Shown here: positions 1 to 9,462 of the stretch, one piece after another
How the letters are laid out: the number at the start of each line of letters is the position of its first letter
Numbering within the stretch: position 1 is the first letter of the stretch
NCBI RefSeq assembly: GCF_006517535.1
Contig: NZ_VHQH01000001.1
Location: forward strand, 124,001 to 188,000
DNA from: Schumannella sp. 10F1B-5-1
Lineage (GTDB): Bacteria > Actinomycetota > Actinomycetes > Actinomycetales > Microbacteriaceae
Direction: 5' to 3'
Length of the DNA stretch: 64,000 bases
The notes under the pieces: generated by a model
The model's database searches: none
Told to the model about the DNA's origin: nothing
What the model saw: only the letters and a program-made list of their open reading frames with translations
Made by a program: the position numbers and the translations under genes

Positions 1-448
1 CGACGCGGCGCAGGAACGACGCGACGATCCGCGCCTCATCACCCGAGAGACTCTGCGCGATCCCGCGGATCTCCGTCGTCAGGGGATCGACCAGGTCGGG
101 ATCGTCATTGCGGTCCACCGGCACGACGAGTTTGCTGCGTCGATCGTCGGGATTCGCGCGCACCTGGAGCAGCGACGCCGCCTCCATGCGCTGCAGCAGC
201 TTCGTCGTGGATGCGGTCGTGATGCCGAGGTGATCGGCGAGCTGCTTCGGTGTCGTGGTCTCTCCGGCATCGGAGCGCTCGAGCACGAAGCGCCAGGCCT
301 GGCGGTCGGTGTCCGACGGGCCGCATCGCGACTGCCGGCGGCGCGCGAGGTGAGCCTCGGCGCGCCGGAGCTCCTCGGCTGCCCAGGCTGCGTCGTCGAT
401 CGCGTCGCTCTCGCGGCGGGGCGTGGTCGCGGATGAATCGATCGACAT
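1..448 (-). CDS. MarR-family transcriptional regulator (partial, 3' end outside window)
   Basis: The reading frame starts at an ATG at 448 and is still open at base 1, so the C-terminus is missing (149 residues visible). A winged-helix region is clear at about residues 60-100: it contains KQLADHLGITTASTTKLL (recognition helix) followed by the wing signature NPDDRRSKLV, as in MarR proteins. It should be a dimeric cytoplasmic DNA-binding repressor, probably ligand-responsive; the ligand cannot be read. It is divergently oriented from a second MarR-type gene at 557, so the ~110 bp between them probably holds both promoters and possibly shared operators. Confidence 0.8.
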   Translation of the reverse strand, partial: MSIDSSATTPRRESDAIDDAAWAAEELRRAEAHLARRRQSRCGPSDTDRQAWRFVLERSDAGETTTPKQLADHLGITTASTTKLLQRMEAASLLQVRANPDDRRSKLVVPVDRNDDPDLVDPLTTEIRGIAQSLSGDEARIVASFLRRV

Positions 449-556
449 GAGCCGAGTCTTCTCTGCGAGGGAATGCGCGGACGTGGACTCCGAGGCGACG
501 GCCAGGCGCCGCCTCGCGCGCTCACCGCATCGGCGCTGGACTGAAGTCGGATCGGG

Positions 557-1042
557 ATGGCACCGCCGCCGGGTCATAACATCGGAGTCGTGCCCGCCGA
601 GCAGCCGACGACGAGCGCCGCGACACGGCGCCTTCTCGAGCTGCTCGACGCCCACGCGGAGTCCCGCGCCGCGGCGCTCATCGCCGCCCGCGAGAAGCTG
701 GCGATCACGCAGATGGACGCCCGCGCCCTGGAGTTCATCGCCCGCCATCCGGGGATCCGGCCGTCAGGCCTGCGCGAGCACCTCCACATCACGTCCGCGA
801 GCGTCTCGACTCTCACCGATCGCCTTGTGCGGCGCGGACTCGTGCGACGCGACCCCGATGAGGAGGATCGTCGAGCGACGCGGCTCACCGCCCTGATCGA
901 CTGGAGCGCCGATCCGTGGAGCACGCTCTCGGCGCTCGACAGCCGACTGGAGCGAGCGATCGCGCAGGCGGATCCCGCCGACGTCGACCGGGCCGCAGCC
1001 CTGCTCGAGACTCTGCTCGATGCCGTCGACGACGGCCGCTGA
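557..1042 (+). CDS. MarR-family transcriptional regulator
   Basis: 161 aa. The winged helix spans roughly residues 50-105: the recognition helix ITSASVSTLTDRLV is followed by the wing DPDEEDRRATRLT, a typical MarR pattern. A helical C-terminal dimerisation segment follows. A GTG at 590 in the same frame is an alternative start; neither has a convincing ribosome binding site, and the conserved fold only begins after residue ~20. It lies divergent to another MarR gene, so the two may cross-regulate. The target genes are unknown. Confidence 0.75.
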   Translation: MAPPPGHNIGVVPAEQPTTSAATRRLLELLDAHAESRAAALIAAREKLAITQMDARALEFIARHPGIRPSGLREHLHITSASVSTLTDRLVRRGLVRRDPDEEDRRATRLTALIDWSADPWSTLSALDSRLERAIAQADPADVDRAAALLETLLDAVDDGR

Positions 1043-1045
1043 CGC

Positions 1046-1390
1046 TCAGGAAGGATGCGCCCCGAGATAGGTCGATGACTTGGCCTGGAGGAAATCGCCC
1101 AGGTTGGCGACGAGGCGGAGTCCCGACGACATCCTCGCCACACCCTCGGGCGTCAGCGAGAACGCCTCTTCTCGACCTTCGAACGTCACGGTCCACGCGG
1201 GGTCGCGCGGAGCAGACGGCTGCAGGTAGATCACCGTCGACGCGTCGTCGAGCATCACCGTGATCAGCCCGGTGTCCGACCCGTCCGAGCCGTCCTGGTC
1301 GATGACCCTGATGACCCCTCCGACACCGCGCCCGCTTGCGGCGAACTCGGCCACCCACCCCTCGAGCAGAGGCTTCGTGCGAAACGGCAT
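1046..1390 (-). CDS. Conserved hypothetical protein (114 aa)
   Basis: The start is set at the ATG at 1390 because GAGGAGG sits just upstream on the minus strand; a longer frame to 1441 lacks this signal. The product is a soluble mixed alpha/beta protein with no signal peptide or membrane segment. Its middle reads TVIYLQPS and TVTFEGREEAFSLTPEGVARM, which suggests a small strand-rich domain followed by a helix. I do not recognise a family. It converges with the MarR gene ending at 1042, only 3 bp away. Confidence 0.6.
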   Translation of the reverse strand: MPFRTKPLLEGWVAEFAASGRGVGGVIRVIDQDGSDGSDTGLITVMLDDASTVIYLQPSAPRDPAWTVTFEGREEAFSLTPEGVARMSSGLRLVANLGDFLQAKSSTYLGAHPS

Positions 1391-1494
1391 GACCAGCCTC
1401 CTCACGCGCCGCACCGCGACGCCGGCGTCAGTATGTCGCACCCGAGGCGGGCTCCGCGCAGGGGTGACAGGAGTCGACTGAACTGGTATGAGGG

Positions 1495-2556
1495 CTAGAG
1501 CTCTGTCCCGCCGGGGGCTGTCTCGGATGTCAGAGCGTCCTGCTCGGATCGGTGCGGCGCGAGAGAGGCAGAAGCCCGCTCCCCCGCACCGTCGCGCATC
1601 CCGTCCAGCAGCTCACGCAGCGCATCGCGCGCGTCGACGCGCGGCGTCCAGCCGAGCTCCGTCCGGGCCCGCGCCGTCGACATCCGGGGCACCTGGGCTG
1701 CCAGATCGATCCATCCCGGCGCCGTCGGCTGCAGACGGAGCCGCCAGGTGAGCGCGGCGAGCGCGCGCAGCACCGACAGCGGAAGCGGCACGCGGCGACC
1801 GCCGAGCAGTCGCGCCAGACCGGCGGGGCGGATGCCGGGCTCGCCGGCGAGATTGAATGCGCCGGTCGCGCGCTGCTCGACGATGCGGGCGACCCCGTCG
1901 GCGAGGTCGTCGGCGTGGATGACCTGCAGGTTCAGCTGCGCGGGCAGCGGGACGAGCGGGGAGCGGACGCGGCCGATGAGGGTCGGCGGCACGGCGCCGA
2001 CGAACAGGCGCGTGATCTCCGACGCGGCGGCGCGCTGGAAAACGAGTGCGGGCCGCACGCGAGCGACCCGGATGTGCGGATGCTCGGCCTCGAAGCGATC
2101 GAGGAGGCGCTCGACCTCGACCTTGTGGCGGGAGTACGACGAGGTCGGGATGCCCGACGTGGGCCACTCCTCGTCGACAGCCGGTTCGACCGGCCCCGCG
2201 GAATAGGCGCCGACCGACGAGATGACGACCACCTGCGGCACCCGGGCTGCTCCCGCCGCTCTCAGCACGACCTCGGCTCCGTCGACGTTGGTGCGGTGCA
2301 GCTCCGCCTCGTCGCGCTGGGGCTGCAGCTTCCAGGCCAGATGGATCACGGCATCCGCGCCGGTCAGCAGCGGCACGAGCAGACCGTCGGCGGCATCCGC
2401 GGCGAGATCGATCTCGTGCCACTCCGCGCCCGCGTAGGGGTGCTCGTCGCGCGGCGCCCGCCGCGAGACGCCGATCAGCTCGTGCCCCTCGTCGACCAGC
2501 CGTCTGAGGATGGCCGTGCCGAGGTTGCCCGTCGCGCCGGTGATCACGATCCGCAT
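1495..2556 (-). CDS. NAD-dependent epimerase/dehydratase (extended SDR)
   Basis: 353 aa from the ATG at 2556, preceded by GAAGGGAG. The N-terminus MRIVITGATGNLG is the Rossmann dinucleotide-binding motif of extended short-chain dehydrogenases. ISSVGAY and the YSRHK stretch supply the catalytic Ser and Tyr-X3-Lys at about residues 118-150. The family acts on nucleotide sugars or other small carbonyl substrates; nothing here defines the substrate. A C-terminal substrate lobe is present (PGIRPAGLARLLG region). It is divergent from the alcohol dehydrogenase at 2772, with ~215 bp between. Confidence 0.85.
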   Translation of the reverse strand: MRIVITGATGNLGTAILRRLVDEGHELIGVSRRAPRDEHPYAGAEWHEIDLAADAADGLLVPLLTGADAVIHLAWKLQPQRDEAELHRTNVDGAEVVLRAAGAARVPQVVVISSVGAYSAGPVEPAVDEEWPTSGIPTSSYSRHKVEVERLLDRFEAEHPHIRVARVRPALVFQRAAASEITRLFVGAVPPTLIGRVRSPLVPLPAQLNLQVIHADDLADGVARIVEQRATGAFNLAGEPGIRPAGLARLLGGRRVPLPLSVLRALAALTWRLRLQPTAPGWIDLAAQVPRMSTARARTELGWTPRVDARDALRELLDGMRDGAGERASASLAPHRSEQDALTSETAPGGTEL

Positions 2557-2771
2557 GTCGCTCCCTTCGATCCGCATCCCAGTCGAGCGCATCGGGTGCG
2601 ACGCGCACCGCTCCATTCGGGCGGCGTTCAGCAGACACCGAGTCGGCGTGATGCGGCGGACGCCTCGCGGGCGCGTTGCGCGTCCCGATGTCGATGGCAA
2701 CCCCCTCGGCGGCAGCGCTCGACCGGATTAGCCTCGGTCGCGACCCAGCCGCCCCGCGGAAAGGAGACCGC

Positions 2772-3947
2772 ATGCGAGCCCTCACCTGGCAGGCCGACCG
2801 CGAGGTCAGCGTCGAGACCGTCGAGGATGCGCGCATCCTCGAACCCACCGATGCCGTCGTGCGCATCACGTCGACGGCGATCTGCGGCAGCGACCTGCAC
2901 CTCTACGACGTGCTCGGGCCGTTCCTCGACAAGGGCGACGTGCTCGGCCACGAGCCCATGGGCGTGGTCGAGGACGTCGGCTCGGCGGTGACGCGCATCA
3001 AGCGCGGCGACCGCGTCGTCGTGCCGTTCGTGATCGCATGCGGCGAATGCTGGATGTGCCGGCACGGCCGCAGCTCGCAGTGCGAGACGACGCAGCAGCG
3101 CGAGACCGACTCGGGCGCGGCGCTCTACGGCTACACCCGCCTCTACGGCTCGATCCCGGGCGGACAGGCCGAGGCCCTGCGGGTGCATCGCGCCGACGCG
3201 AATCTGATCGTCGTCGGCACCGATCTCCCCGATGACCGCTACCTGTTTCTCAGCGACATCCTGCCGACCGCCTGGCAAGGCGTGCAGTACGCGGATGTGC
3301 CCGAGGGCGGCACGCTCGCGATCGTCGGGCTCGGTCCGGTCGGCCAGCTCGCCGTGCGCATCGGCCACCACCTCGGCTACCGGGTGCTGGGCGTCGACCC
3401 GGTACCGGAGCGACGAGCGATGGCCGAGAAGCATGGCGCCGAGGTCTACGACGGCGACGGCGAGATCGCGGCCGAGCTCCGCAAGGTCACGAACGGACGC
3501 GGCCCGGATGCGGTGCTCGACGCCGTCGGCATGGAGGCGCACGGGAGCGGCATCGCCTCGTTCCTGCAGAACGCCTCCACCGTGCTGCCCGCCCCGCTCG
3601 GCCGCGCGGTCGCGCAGACCGCCGGGGTCGATCGCCTGGCGGCGCTCGAGCTCGCCATCGACGCCGTGCAGCGCGGCGGCACGGTCTCGCTCAGCGGCGT
3701 CTACGCCGGGGCGAAGGACGCGCTGCCGATGCTCTCGATGTTCGACAAGGGGCTGACGCTGCGCATGGGTCAGTGCAACGTGCATCGTTGGCGCGACGAG
3801 CTGCTGCCGCTCGTCGAGGACGAGCGCGACCCGCTGGGCATCGACGACCTCGTCACGCACGAGGCCTCGCTCGAGGAGGCTCCTGAGATGTACGAGGTGT
3901 TCAAGCAGAAGGTCGACGGCTGCGTGAAGGTCGTGCTGCACCCCTGA
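2772..3947 (+). CDS. Zinc-dependent alcohol dehydrogenase (MDR family)
   Basis: 391 aa from the ATG at 2772, preceded by AAGGAG. Catalytic zinc ligands are visible as Cys38 (TAICGSDLH) and His60-Glu61 (LGHEPMG). The structural zinc site is complete: CGECWMCRHGRSSQC at ~90-104 gives four cysteines. The nucleotide-binding motif IVGLGPVGQLAVRIG is at ~190. The N-terminal and zinc-site pattern resembles glutathione-independent formaldehyde or threonine dehydrogenase-like members, but the substrate is not determined. It probably oxidises or reduces an alcohol/aldehyde in the cytoplasm with NAD(P). Confidence 0.88.
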   Translation: MRALTWQADREVSVETVEDARILEPTDAVVRITSTAICGSDLHLYDVLGPFLDKGDVLGHEPMGVVEDVGSAVTRIKRGDRVVVPFVIACGECWMCRHGRSSQCETTQQRETDSGAALYGYTRLYGSIPGGQAEALRVHRADANLIVVGTDLPDDRYLFLSDILPTAWQGVQYADVPEGGTLAIVGLGPVGQLAVRIGHHLGYRVLGVDPVPERRAMAEKHGAEVYDGDGEIAAELRKVTNGRGPDAVLDAVGMEAHGSGIASFLQNASTVLPAPLGRAVAQTAGVDRLAALELAIDAVQRGGTVSLSGVYAGAKDALPMLSMFDKGLTLRMGQCNVHRWRDELLPLVEDERDPLGIDDLVTHEASLEEAPEMYEVFKQKVDGCVKVVLHP

Positions 3948-3978
3948 CCCTCGCGAGTCGTCACCCTAAACTCACCCC

Positions 3979-4290
3979 ATGGGTCGACTCAGGTACGGTG
4001 CCCGCGGTACGACGGTCACCATGGACGACAGGATGCTCGCGCACGTGCAGGCGGTGACGGTCGCTCGCCTCCGGCGCAACGAGCCGTTCCAGCTCGCCTG
4101 GGATGAGCAGGTCAGACACGGCAGCGGCCGCCGGGCGATCTGGATGGCGCCGTCGGTCGAGCTGCTGTGGGAGTTCGACGGAGGCTCCGAGCCGGAGCTC
4201 GATCGCGAGCTGCTCGAGACGATGATGCAGAAAGCGGGTTCGACGGCCGGCCTCCACGTCGACCACCACGCGCACGTCTCGTCGCTCTGA
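3979..4290 (+). CDS. DUF7882-type small protein
   Basis: 103 aa, with an N-terminus beginning MGRLRYG. The sequence matches my recollection of a small protein family common in Microbacteriaceae (often mis-named as an ATP-dependent DNA ligase fragment): an opening beta hairpin, DDRMLAHVQ, a LRRNEPF motif, a GRRAIWM strand, and a final GLHV segment. It has no signal peptide or membrane helix. The function is unknown. It stands alone between the alcohol dehydrogenase and the next small protein. Confidence 0.65.
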   Translation: MGRLRYGARGTTVTMDDRMLAHVQAVTVARLRRNEPFQLAWDEQVRHGSGRRAIWMAPSVELLWEFDGGSEPELDRELLETMMQKAGSTAGLHVDHHAHVSSL

Positions 4291-4416
4291 GCGAGTCGCC
4301 CTCGCGACGCATCCGATCCGAGCACCTCGCACACCAGCCGGACGCGGGCTTAGGCCGGGCTGGACGTCTCGTCAACCCGGTGCCGCATCCCGGCGATCGG
4401 GTGAATCGTGGGTGAG

Positions 4417-4737
4417 ATGAAGCGGATCACCTACGCCGGAGCCACCTTCGTGACCACCGACCGCGTCGCCGACGAGCTCGCCGCCTTCGCGGTCGAACTG
4501 GCCAATGCCGGTCACGCGGACTCGATCGCAGTCCCCGGCATCACCGCCGACGGCGAGCGCTCCGACTTCACGCTCGTGATCGGGCCGGCGAGTCAACTGG
4601 TCGTCGACGACCTCACGGGACCGTTCGCGTTGACGGCACCGGAAGCAGAGGAACTGCTGCACGAGCGCCGGATCCGGTCGTTGCGTGGGCCCGGCAGCTC
4701 CGGCGGGTCCGGTGCGACGGGCGGAGCGTCCGCGTGA
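4417..4737 (+). CDS. Conserved hypothetical protein upstream of phosphoketolase
   Basis: 106 aa beginning MKRITYAG; a GTG at 4408 in frame is an alternative start. The pattern (start motif, helix VADELAAFAVELA, strand pairs, LVIGPASQLV) recurs in Microbacteriaceae as I recall, with no known role. The C-terminus is Gly/Ser rich. Its stop overlaps the phosphoketolase start at 4734 by 4 bp, so the two genes are probably translationally coupled in one operon. Confidence 0.6.
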   Translation: MKRITYAGATFVTTDRVADELAAFAVELANAGHADSIAVPGITADGERSDFTLVIGPASQLVVDDLTGPFALTAPEAEELLHERRIRSLRGPGSSGGSGATGGASA

Positions 4738-7076
4738 CCGCGAGCGGACCGGTGACCCTCGATGCCGTCGACGCGTGGTGGCGCGCGGCGAACTACCTGT
4801 CGGCCGCGCAGCTGTACCTGGTCGACGACGTCCTGCTGACGCGACCGCTGGAGCAGCGCGACGTGAAGCGCCGCCTGCTCGGGCACTGGGGAACCGTGCC
4901 GGCGCTCAATCTGGTCTACGCCCACGCCAGCCGGGCCGTCATCGACCACGACCTGGAGGCACTGTTCGTCTGCGGTCCCGGGCACGGCGGCCAGGCGATG
5001 CTCGCGAACGCCTGGCTCGACGGATCCCTCTCGCAGCTCGAACCGGAGACGTCGCGTGACGCCGAGGGCATCGCCCGGATGTGCCGCCGCTTCTCCTTCC
5101 CGGGTGGGGTCGCCTCGCACGCCGCACCGACCACGCCCGGCTCGATCAACGAGGGCGGCGAGCTCGGCTACTCGCTCGCCCACGCCGTCGGCGCCGCACT
5201 CGACGACCCCGAGCTCGTGGTGTTCTGCGTCATCGGCGACGGGGAAGCCGAGACCGCCACTCTCGCCGCCAGTTGGCAGCTGCCGCGGCTGCTCGACCCG
5301 GAGCACGACGGCCGCGTGGTGCCCGTTCTCAACCTGAACGGCTGGAAGATCGCGAACCCGACCCTGCTCTCGCGCATCCCCGAGGAGGAGCTGCGGGCTC
5401 TGCTGCACGGCGGCGGGTGGGAGCCCCTCTTCGTCGACGCGACAGCCGACGAGCCGGCGTCGGCCGTGCATCCGCGGCTCGCAGCGGCCATGGATGCCGC
5501 CGTGACGCGACACCCGGCCCGCGGCGAGCGCCGCCCGATGATCGTGCTGCGCACACCCAAGGGCTGGACGGGCCCGGCCGAGGTCGACGGCGAGCCGGTC
5601 GAAGGCACGTGGCGGTCGCACCAGATCCCTCTCGACGGCGTGCACGACGATCCGACGCGGCGCGCGAAGCTCGAGGCGTGGATGCGGTCCTACCGGCCCG
5701 AGGAGCTCTTCGAATCAGACGGACGGCCGATCGATCTCATCGAGAGGCTGCGCCCGGCCCCCGAGCGGAGCATGAGCGCCTCACCGCGCGCGAACGGCGG
5801 CGTGCGGACTCCGCTGGACCTGCCCGACACCTGCACCGCCGCCGCGGGCGTGGACTCGCGCCGGGACACGCGCGCCAGCGCGACTGGGACCGCCGGACCG
5901 TGGCTGGCCGACGTGATCCGCCGCAATCCCGATTCGTTCCGGCTCTTCGGTGCCGACGAGGTCGAATCGAACCGGCTCGAGGCGGTGCTCGACGCGTCAC
6001 CGCGACAGTGGGCGGCGCGCATCGAGCCGATCGATGAAGGCCTCGCGCCGCACGGGCGCATCATCGAGCTGCTGAGCGAGAACCTGCTGCAGGGTCTGGC
6101 CGAGGGATACGCGCTGACCGGACGGCATCCCCTCTTCACCTCGTATGAGGCGTTCATCCACATCGTCGACTCGATGTTCAACCAGTACGCGAAGTGGATC
6201 GAGAGCGCACGCGACGTCGCCTGGCGCGAGCCGCTGCCCGCTTTCACGTACCTTCTGAGCTCGCACGTCTGGCGGCAGGACCACAACGGCTTCTCGCACC
6301 AGGACCCCGGCTTCCTCGACGTCGTCGCCGACAAGCGGGCGGAGCTCACCCGCATCTACCTCCCCGCCGACGCGAACACCCTGCTCGCCGTGCTCGAGCA
6401 CGCCCTGCCGTCGCGCGATGTCGTCAACCTGGTTGTCGCCGGCAAGCACGAGCAGCCGGCCTGGCTCGACCTCGTGGAGGCGCGCGACCACCTCGAGCGG
6501 GGAGCTTCGGTCTGGCCCTGGGCCGGCAGCGACGGCGAGCCGGATGTCGTGCTCGCCTGCGCCGGCGACGTGCCGACGATCGAGGCGGTCGCGGCCGCGC
6601 AGCTGATCCGCGACGAGGTGCCGTGGCTCGATGTGCGCGTGGTCAACATCGTCGACCTGATGCGGCTCGTCTCCGACGACCGCCACCCGCACGGCATGTC
6701 GGAGGCGGACTGGCAGCGGCTGTTCCCGATCGACGTACCCGTCGTGTTCGCGTTCCACGGCTATCCCGCTCTGGTGCACCGCCTGCTGCACGGCCGCGAG
6801 CAGACCGAGCGGTTCCACGTGCACGGCTTCCAGGAGAAGGGCGCCACCACGACGCCGTTCGACATGCTCATGCTCAACGATCTGGACCGCTTCACCCTGG
6901 CCGCCGACGCCGTGCAGCGCGCGGTCGGCACCGGGTCGCCGGATGAGCCGGCCGCGGGCGCGGATGTCGTCGCCGGGTGGATGCGCCGCCGCGACCAGAA
7001 CCGCGAGCACGCCTACCGCGAGGGCGTCGACCTGCCCGAGATCGAGGAGTGGCGCTTCAGCGTTCGCGAGCCGTGA
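4734..7076 (+). CDS. xfp: Phosphoketolase (xylulose-5-phosphate/fructose-6-phosphate)
   Basis: 780 aa, full length for the family. This thiamine-diphosphate enzyme cleaves xylulose-5-P (and often fructose-6-P) with phosphate to acetyl-phosphate plus glyceraldehyde-3-P or erythrose-4-P. Signatures: GHWG (50-53), GPGHGG (81-86), GDGEAET of the ThDP/Mg site (168-174), NGWKIANPT (202-210) and WRQDHNGFSHQDPG (~513-526). It overlaps the preceding small gene by 4 bp. No acetate kinase or phosphotransacetylase lies next to it, so any bypass would use enzymes encoded elsewhere. Residue pattern does not tell whether it is single- or dual-specific. Confidence 0.95.
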   Translation: MTASGPVTLDAVDAWWRAANYLSAAQLYLVDDVLLTRPLEQRDVKRRLLGHWGTVPALNLVYAHASRAVIDHDLEALFVCGPGHGGQAMLANAWLDGSLSQLEPETSRDAEGIARMCRRFSFPGGVASHAAPTTPGSINEGGELGYSLAHAVGAALDDPELVVFCVIGDGEAETATLAASWQLPRLLDPEHDGRVVPVLNLNGWKIANPTLLSRIPEEELRALLHGGGWEPLFVDATADEPASAVHPRLAAAMDAAVTRHPARGERRPMIVLRTPKGWTGPAEVDGEPVEGTWRSHQIPLDGVHDDPTRRAKLEAWMRSYRPEELFESDGRPIDLIERLRPAPERSMSASPRANGGVRTPLDLPDTCTAAAGVDSRRDTRASATGTAGPWLADVIRRNPDSFRLFGADEVESNRLEAVLDASPRQWAARIEPIDEGLAPHGRIIELLSENLLQGLAEGYALTGRHPLFTSYEAFIHIVDSMFNQYAKWIESARDVAWREPLPAFTYLLSSHVWRQDHNGFSHQDPGFLDVVADKRAELTRIYLPADANTLLAVLEHALPSRDVVNLVVAGKHEQPAWLDLVEARDHLERGASVWPWAGSDGEPDVVLACAGDVPTIEAVAAAQLIRDEVPWLDVRVVNIVDLMRLVSDDRHPHGMSEADWQRLFPIDVPVVFAFHGYPALVHRLLHGREQTERFHVHGFQEKGATTTPFDMLMLNDLDRFTLAADAVQRAVGTGSPDEPAAGADVVAGWMRRRDQNREHAYREGVDLPEIEEWRFSVREP

Positions 7077-7173
7077 GCGGCCGTTCGGCTCGCTCGCTCC
7101 CGAGCTCTCCCGATCGCACCTCGCTCCGACCCGACCGCATCACCCCGACCTCACCCGACCCGAGAGGACGACC

Positions 7174-8040
7174 ATGACCGACATCCTGCTCACCGGCGCT
7201 TCCGGCTCGACCGGAGGCGCGATCGCGCAGGCGCTCACCGAACGCGGCGAGACCTATCGCGCCCTCAGCCGCCGCGATCGGCTCGCGCTGCCCGCTGGCG
7301 GAACGCACGTGCGCGCCGACCTCGACGACAAGGCCGCGCTCGCGGCGGCGCTCGACGGCGTGAGGGCGGCGTTCCTCGTGACGCCGTCGACCGAGCAGGC
7401 CGAATCGCAGCAGCGGAGCTTCATCGACACGGCGGTCGCCGCCGGGGCCGAGCACATCGTGCTGCTGTCGCAGTTCGCCGCCGCCGCCGAGTCGCCGGTG
7501 CGATTCCTGCGGTACCACGCGGCCGTCGAGGAGCATCTGTCGGCGAGCGGCATCGGGGCGACCATCCTGCGGCCCAACCTGTTCATGCAGGGTCTGCTGA
7601 TGTTCGCCGACCAGTTGCGCGAGGGCATCCTCGCGGCGCCGATCGGCGACGCGTCGGTCAGCGCCGTCGACGTGCGCGACATCGGCGCCGTCGGCGCAGC
7701 AGCTCTCACCGGACCACCGCGCGGCGTGCTCGAGCTGACCGGACCCGCGGCGCTCACACACGCCGAGATGGCGCACGAGCTCGCCGCGGCGAGCGACATC
7801 CCGATCCGGTTCGCGGATGCGCCGCCGGCGGAGTTCGCCGCCGCGCTGCGCGGGCTCATCCCCGACTGGCAGGTCGAGGGTCTCGTGGAGGATTACGCGC
7901 ACTACGCCGCGGGCGAGGCGTCACGCGTCGGCTCGGGGGTGCGCGACGTGCTCGGCCGCGATCCGCTCGACTTCTCGCGTTTCGCCGTCGAGGTGGCAGC
8001 ACCCGTCCTGTCGGAGTCGCCGGACTCGCATGGCGAGTGA
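7174..8040 (+). CDS. NmrA-like NAD(P)-binding oxidoreductase (atypical SDR)
   Basis: 288 aa from the ATG at 7174, preceded by GAGAGGACG. The N-terminal TGASGSTGGAIAQAL is the glycine-rich dinucleotide motif. There is no clear Tyr-X3-Lys catalytic pair, consistent with the NmrA/QOR2 branch, whose members act as redox sensors or quinone reductases. FLRYHAAVEEHL and RPNLFMQ are typical family stretches. It follows the phosphoketolase after 97 bp and precedes the FUSC-type gene, possibly as a separate transcription unit. Confidence 0.8.
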   Translation: MTDILLTGASGSTGGAIAQALTERGETYRALSRRDRLALPAGGTHVRADLDDKAALAAALDGVRAAFLVTPSTEQAESQQRSFIDTAVAAGAEHIVLLSQFAAAAESPVRFLRYHAAVEEHLSASGIGATILRPNLFMQGLLMFADQLREGILAAPIGDASVSAVDVRDIGAVGAAALTGPPRGVLELTGPAALTHAEMAHELAAASDIPIRFADAPPAEFAAALRGLIPDWQVEGLVEDYAHYAAGEASRVGSGVRDVLGRDPLDFSRFAVEVAAPVLSESPDSHGE

Positions 8041-8064
8041 GCGGCGTCGCACGGTGCGGACCCG

Positions 8065-9258
8065 GTGAACGGCGCGATGGACGGCGCACGACGACACGGC
8101 GGGATCCGACGGCTGGTCGGCCGGTCGCGCGCCGCCGCGGTCCGCGCGGTGGGCGGCGAGCGGCTGCTGCTGGCCGCGAAGACCGCCGGGGCCGCGACGG
8201 CAGCCTGGGCGCTCGGCCATCAGCTGCCCGGACAGCTCGACGACTACGCCTACTACGCGCCGTTCGGCGCCGTCATCGCCATGACGCCGACGCTCATCAG
8301 CTCGGCGCGCTCGACGCTGCACACGGTGGCGGGCACGGCGGTCGGCATCCTGCTCGCGTGGGCGCTCTTCCTGCTGCACGCGCCGGGATGGGTCGCAGTA
8401 CCGGTCGCGGCCGCGGTGGGCGTGGTCGTCGCCGGGCTCTTCTCCCCCGGGCCCGCGCGTGACTACGTGCCCGTCGCCGCGCTCTTCGTGCTGACCGTCG
8501 GAGGCGCCGACGCCGGCGACTACTCGATGGGCTACCTGCTGCAGCTGGCGCTCGGGATGCTCACCGCGCTCGTCGTGAACCTGCTCATCCCCCCGCCGTC
8601 GGGCGTGCGCGAGGCTGCCACGTCGGCGGAGCGCCTGCGCGGTGAGGTCGCCGCCGTGCTGCGGACTGCGGCCGACGCGACCGAGAGCGCCGACGACGAG
8701 AATCCCGAGATCGGCGCGACGGCGAGAGTGCGCGTCGCGCTGGATGCCGCGCAGGACGCGCTCTCGTGGGCGCAGGAGAGCGCGCGGGGCAACGCGCGCG
8801 GCTTCCTGAGCCGACGCCGGCTGGCGTCTGAGCGCCGGCAGCTGATCGCGCTGCAGCGCATCGCACGGCGCACCGAGGAGCTCGTCGACTTGCTGACCCC
8901 CGGTCCGGCGGCGGATCGCGGTCTGCGCGACCTCAGCGACCCGGTGCGCGCGGAAGCCGCGGTCGCGATCCGATTCGCGGCCGACGCCGTCGAGCGCTGG
9001 CCGGATGATGAGGAGAATGCCGCCGAGGTGCGCGCCCGGGTCGACGATCAGCTGGCGCGACTCGCTGAGGCCGCACGTCGCAGCGACGACGGCGATTCCG
9101 ATCGACTGGTGGGCATGACGCTCACGACCCTCCTCGGTCGCATGTCCGCCGGTGCCACCACGCCCCGCGGAGTGACACCTCCACGCTCGATCAGAGCCGA
9201 GCGCGTCGCAGCCCCGAGGTGCTTATCGTCGGATCGGACAGAGAGGCGAGACCCATGA
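8065..9258 (+). CDS. FUSC-family membrane protein (aromatic acid exporter-like)
   Basis: 397 aa from GTG 8065 (ATG at 8077 possible). About five to six membrane helices lie between residues 35 and 175 (for example VAVPVAAAVGVVVAGLF, LLQLALGMLTALVVNLLI). A long soluble helical C-terminal part follows, rich in Glu/Arg and probably coiled coil (200-370). This is half the usual FUSC layout, matching the short actinobacterial members predicted to export organic acids or to be of unknown role. Its stop overlaps the start of the next small gene (9255). Confidence 0.7.
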   Translation: MNGAMDGARRHGGIRRLVGRSRAAAVRAVGGERLLLAAKTAGAATAAWALGHQLPGQLDDYAYYAPFGAVIAMTPTLISSARSTLHTVAGTAVGILLAWALFLLHAPGWVAVPVAAAVGVVVAGLFSPGPARDYVPVAALFVLTVGGADAGDYSMGYLLQLALGMLTALVVNLLIPPPSGVREAATSAERLRGEVAAVLRTAADATESADDENPEIGATARVRVALDAAQDALSWAQESARGNARGFLSRRRLASERRQLIALQRIARRTEELVDLLTPGPAADRGLRDLSDPVRAEAAVAIRFAADAVERWPDDEENAAEVRARVDDQLARLAEAARRSDDGDSDRLVGMTLTTLLGRMSAGATTPRGVTPPRSIRAERVAAPRCLSSDRTERRDP

Positions 9259-9458
9259 GCGACCCCACCCCCGACCGCACCGACACCGACGCCGACGCCG
9301 TCGACGACGCATCCACCTCGGATGAGGTCACCGAGCCGAACCCACCGCTGCCCCAGCTCTACGGTCGCGACATGCAGGGGCACGACACGGCGGCCGCCGA
9401 GCGCGGCGAGGACGTCGCGCGAGCCGATCTCGAGCCCGGTGATGACGAGGCCGAGTGA
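9255..9458 (+). CDS. Small acidic protein, unknown
   Basis: 67 aa starting MSDPTPDRTDTDAD; the ATG overlaps the stop of the FUSC-type gene as ATGA, which sets the start. It is highly acidic and probably disordered, with a short conserved-looking core (LPQLYGRDMQGHD). It is probably co-transcribed with its neighbours. No function can be assigned. Confidence 0.55.
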   Translation: MSDPTPDRTDTDADAVDDASTSDEVTEPNPPLPQLYGRDMQGHDTAAAERGEDVARADLEPGDDEAE

Positions 9459-9462
9459 TCCC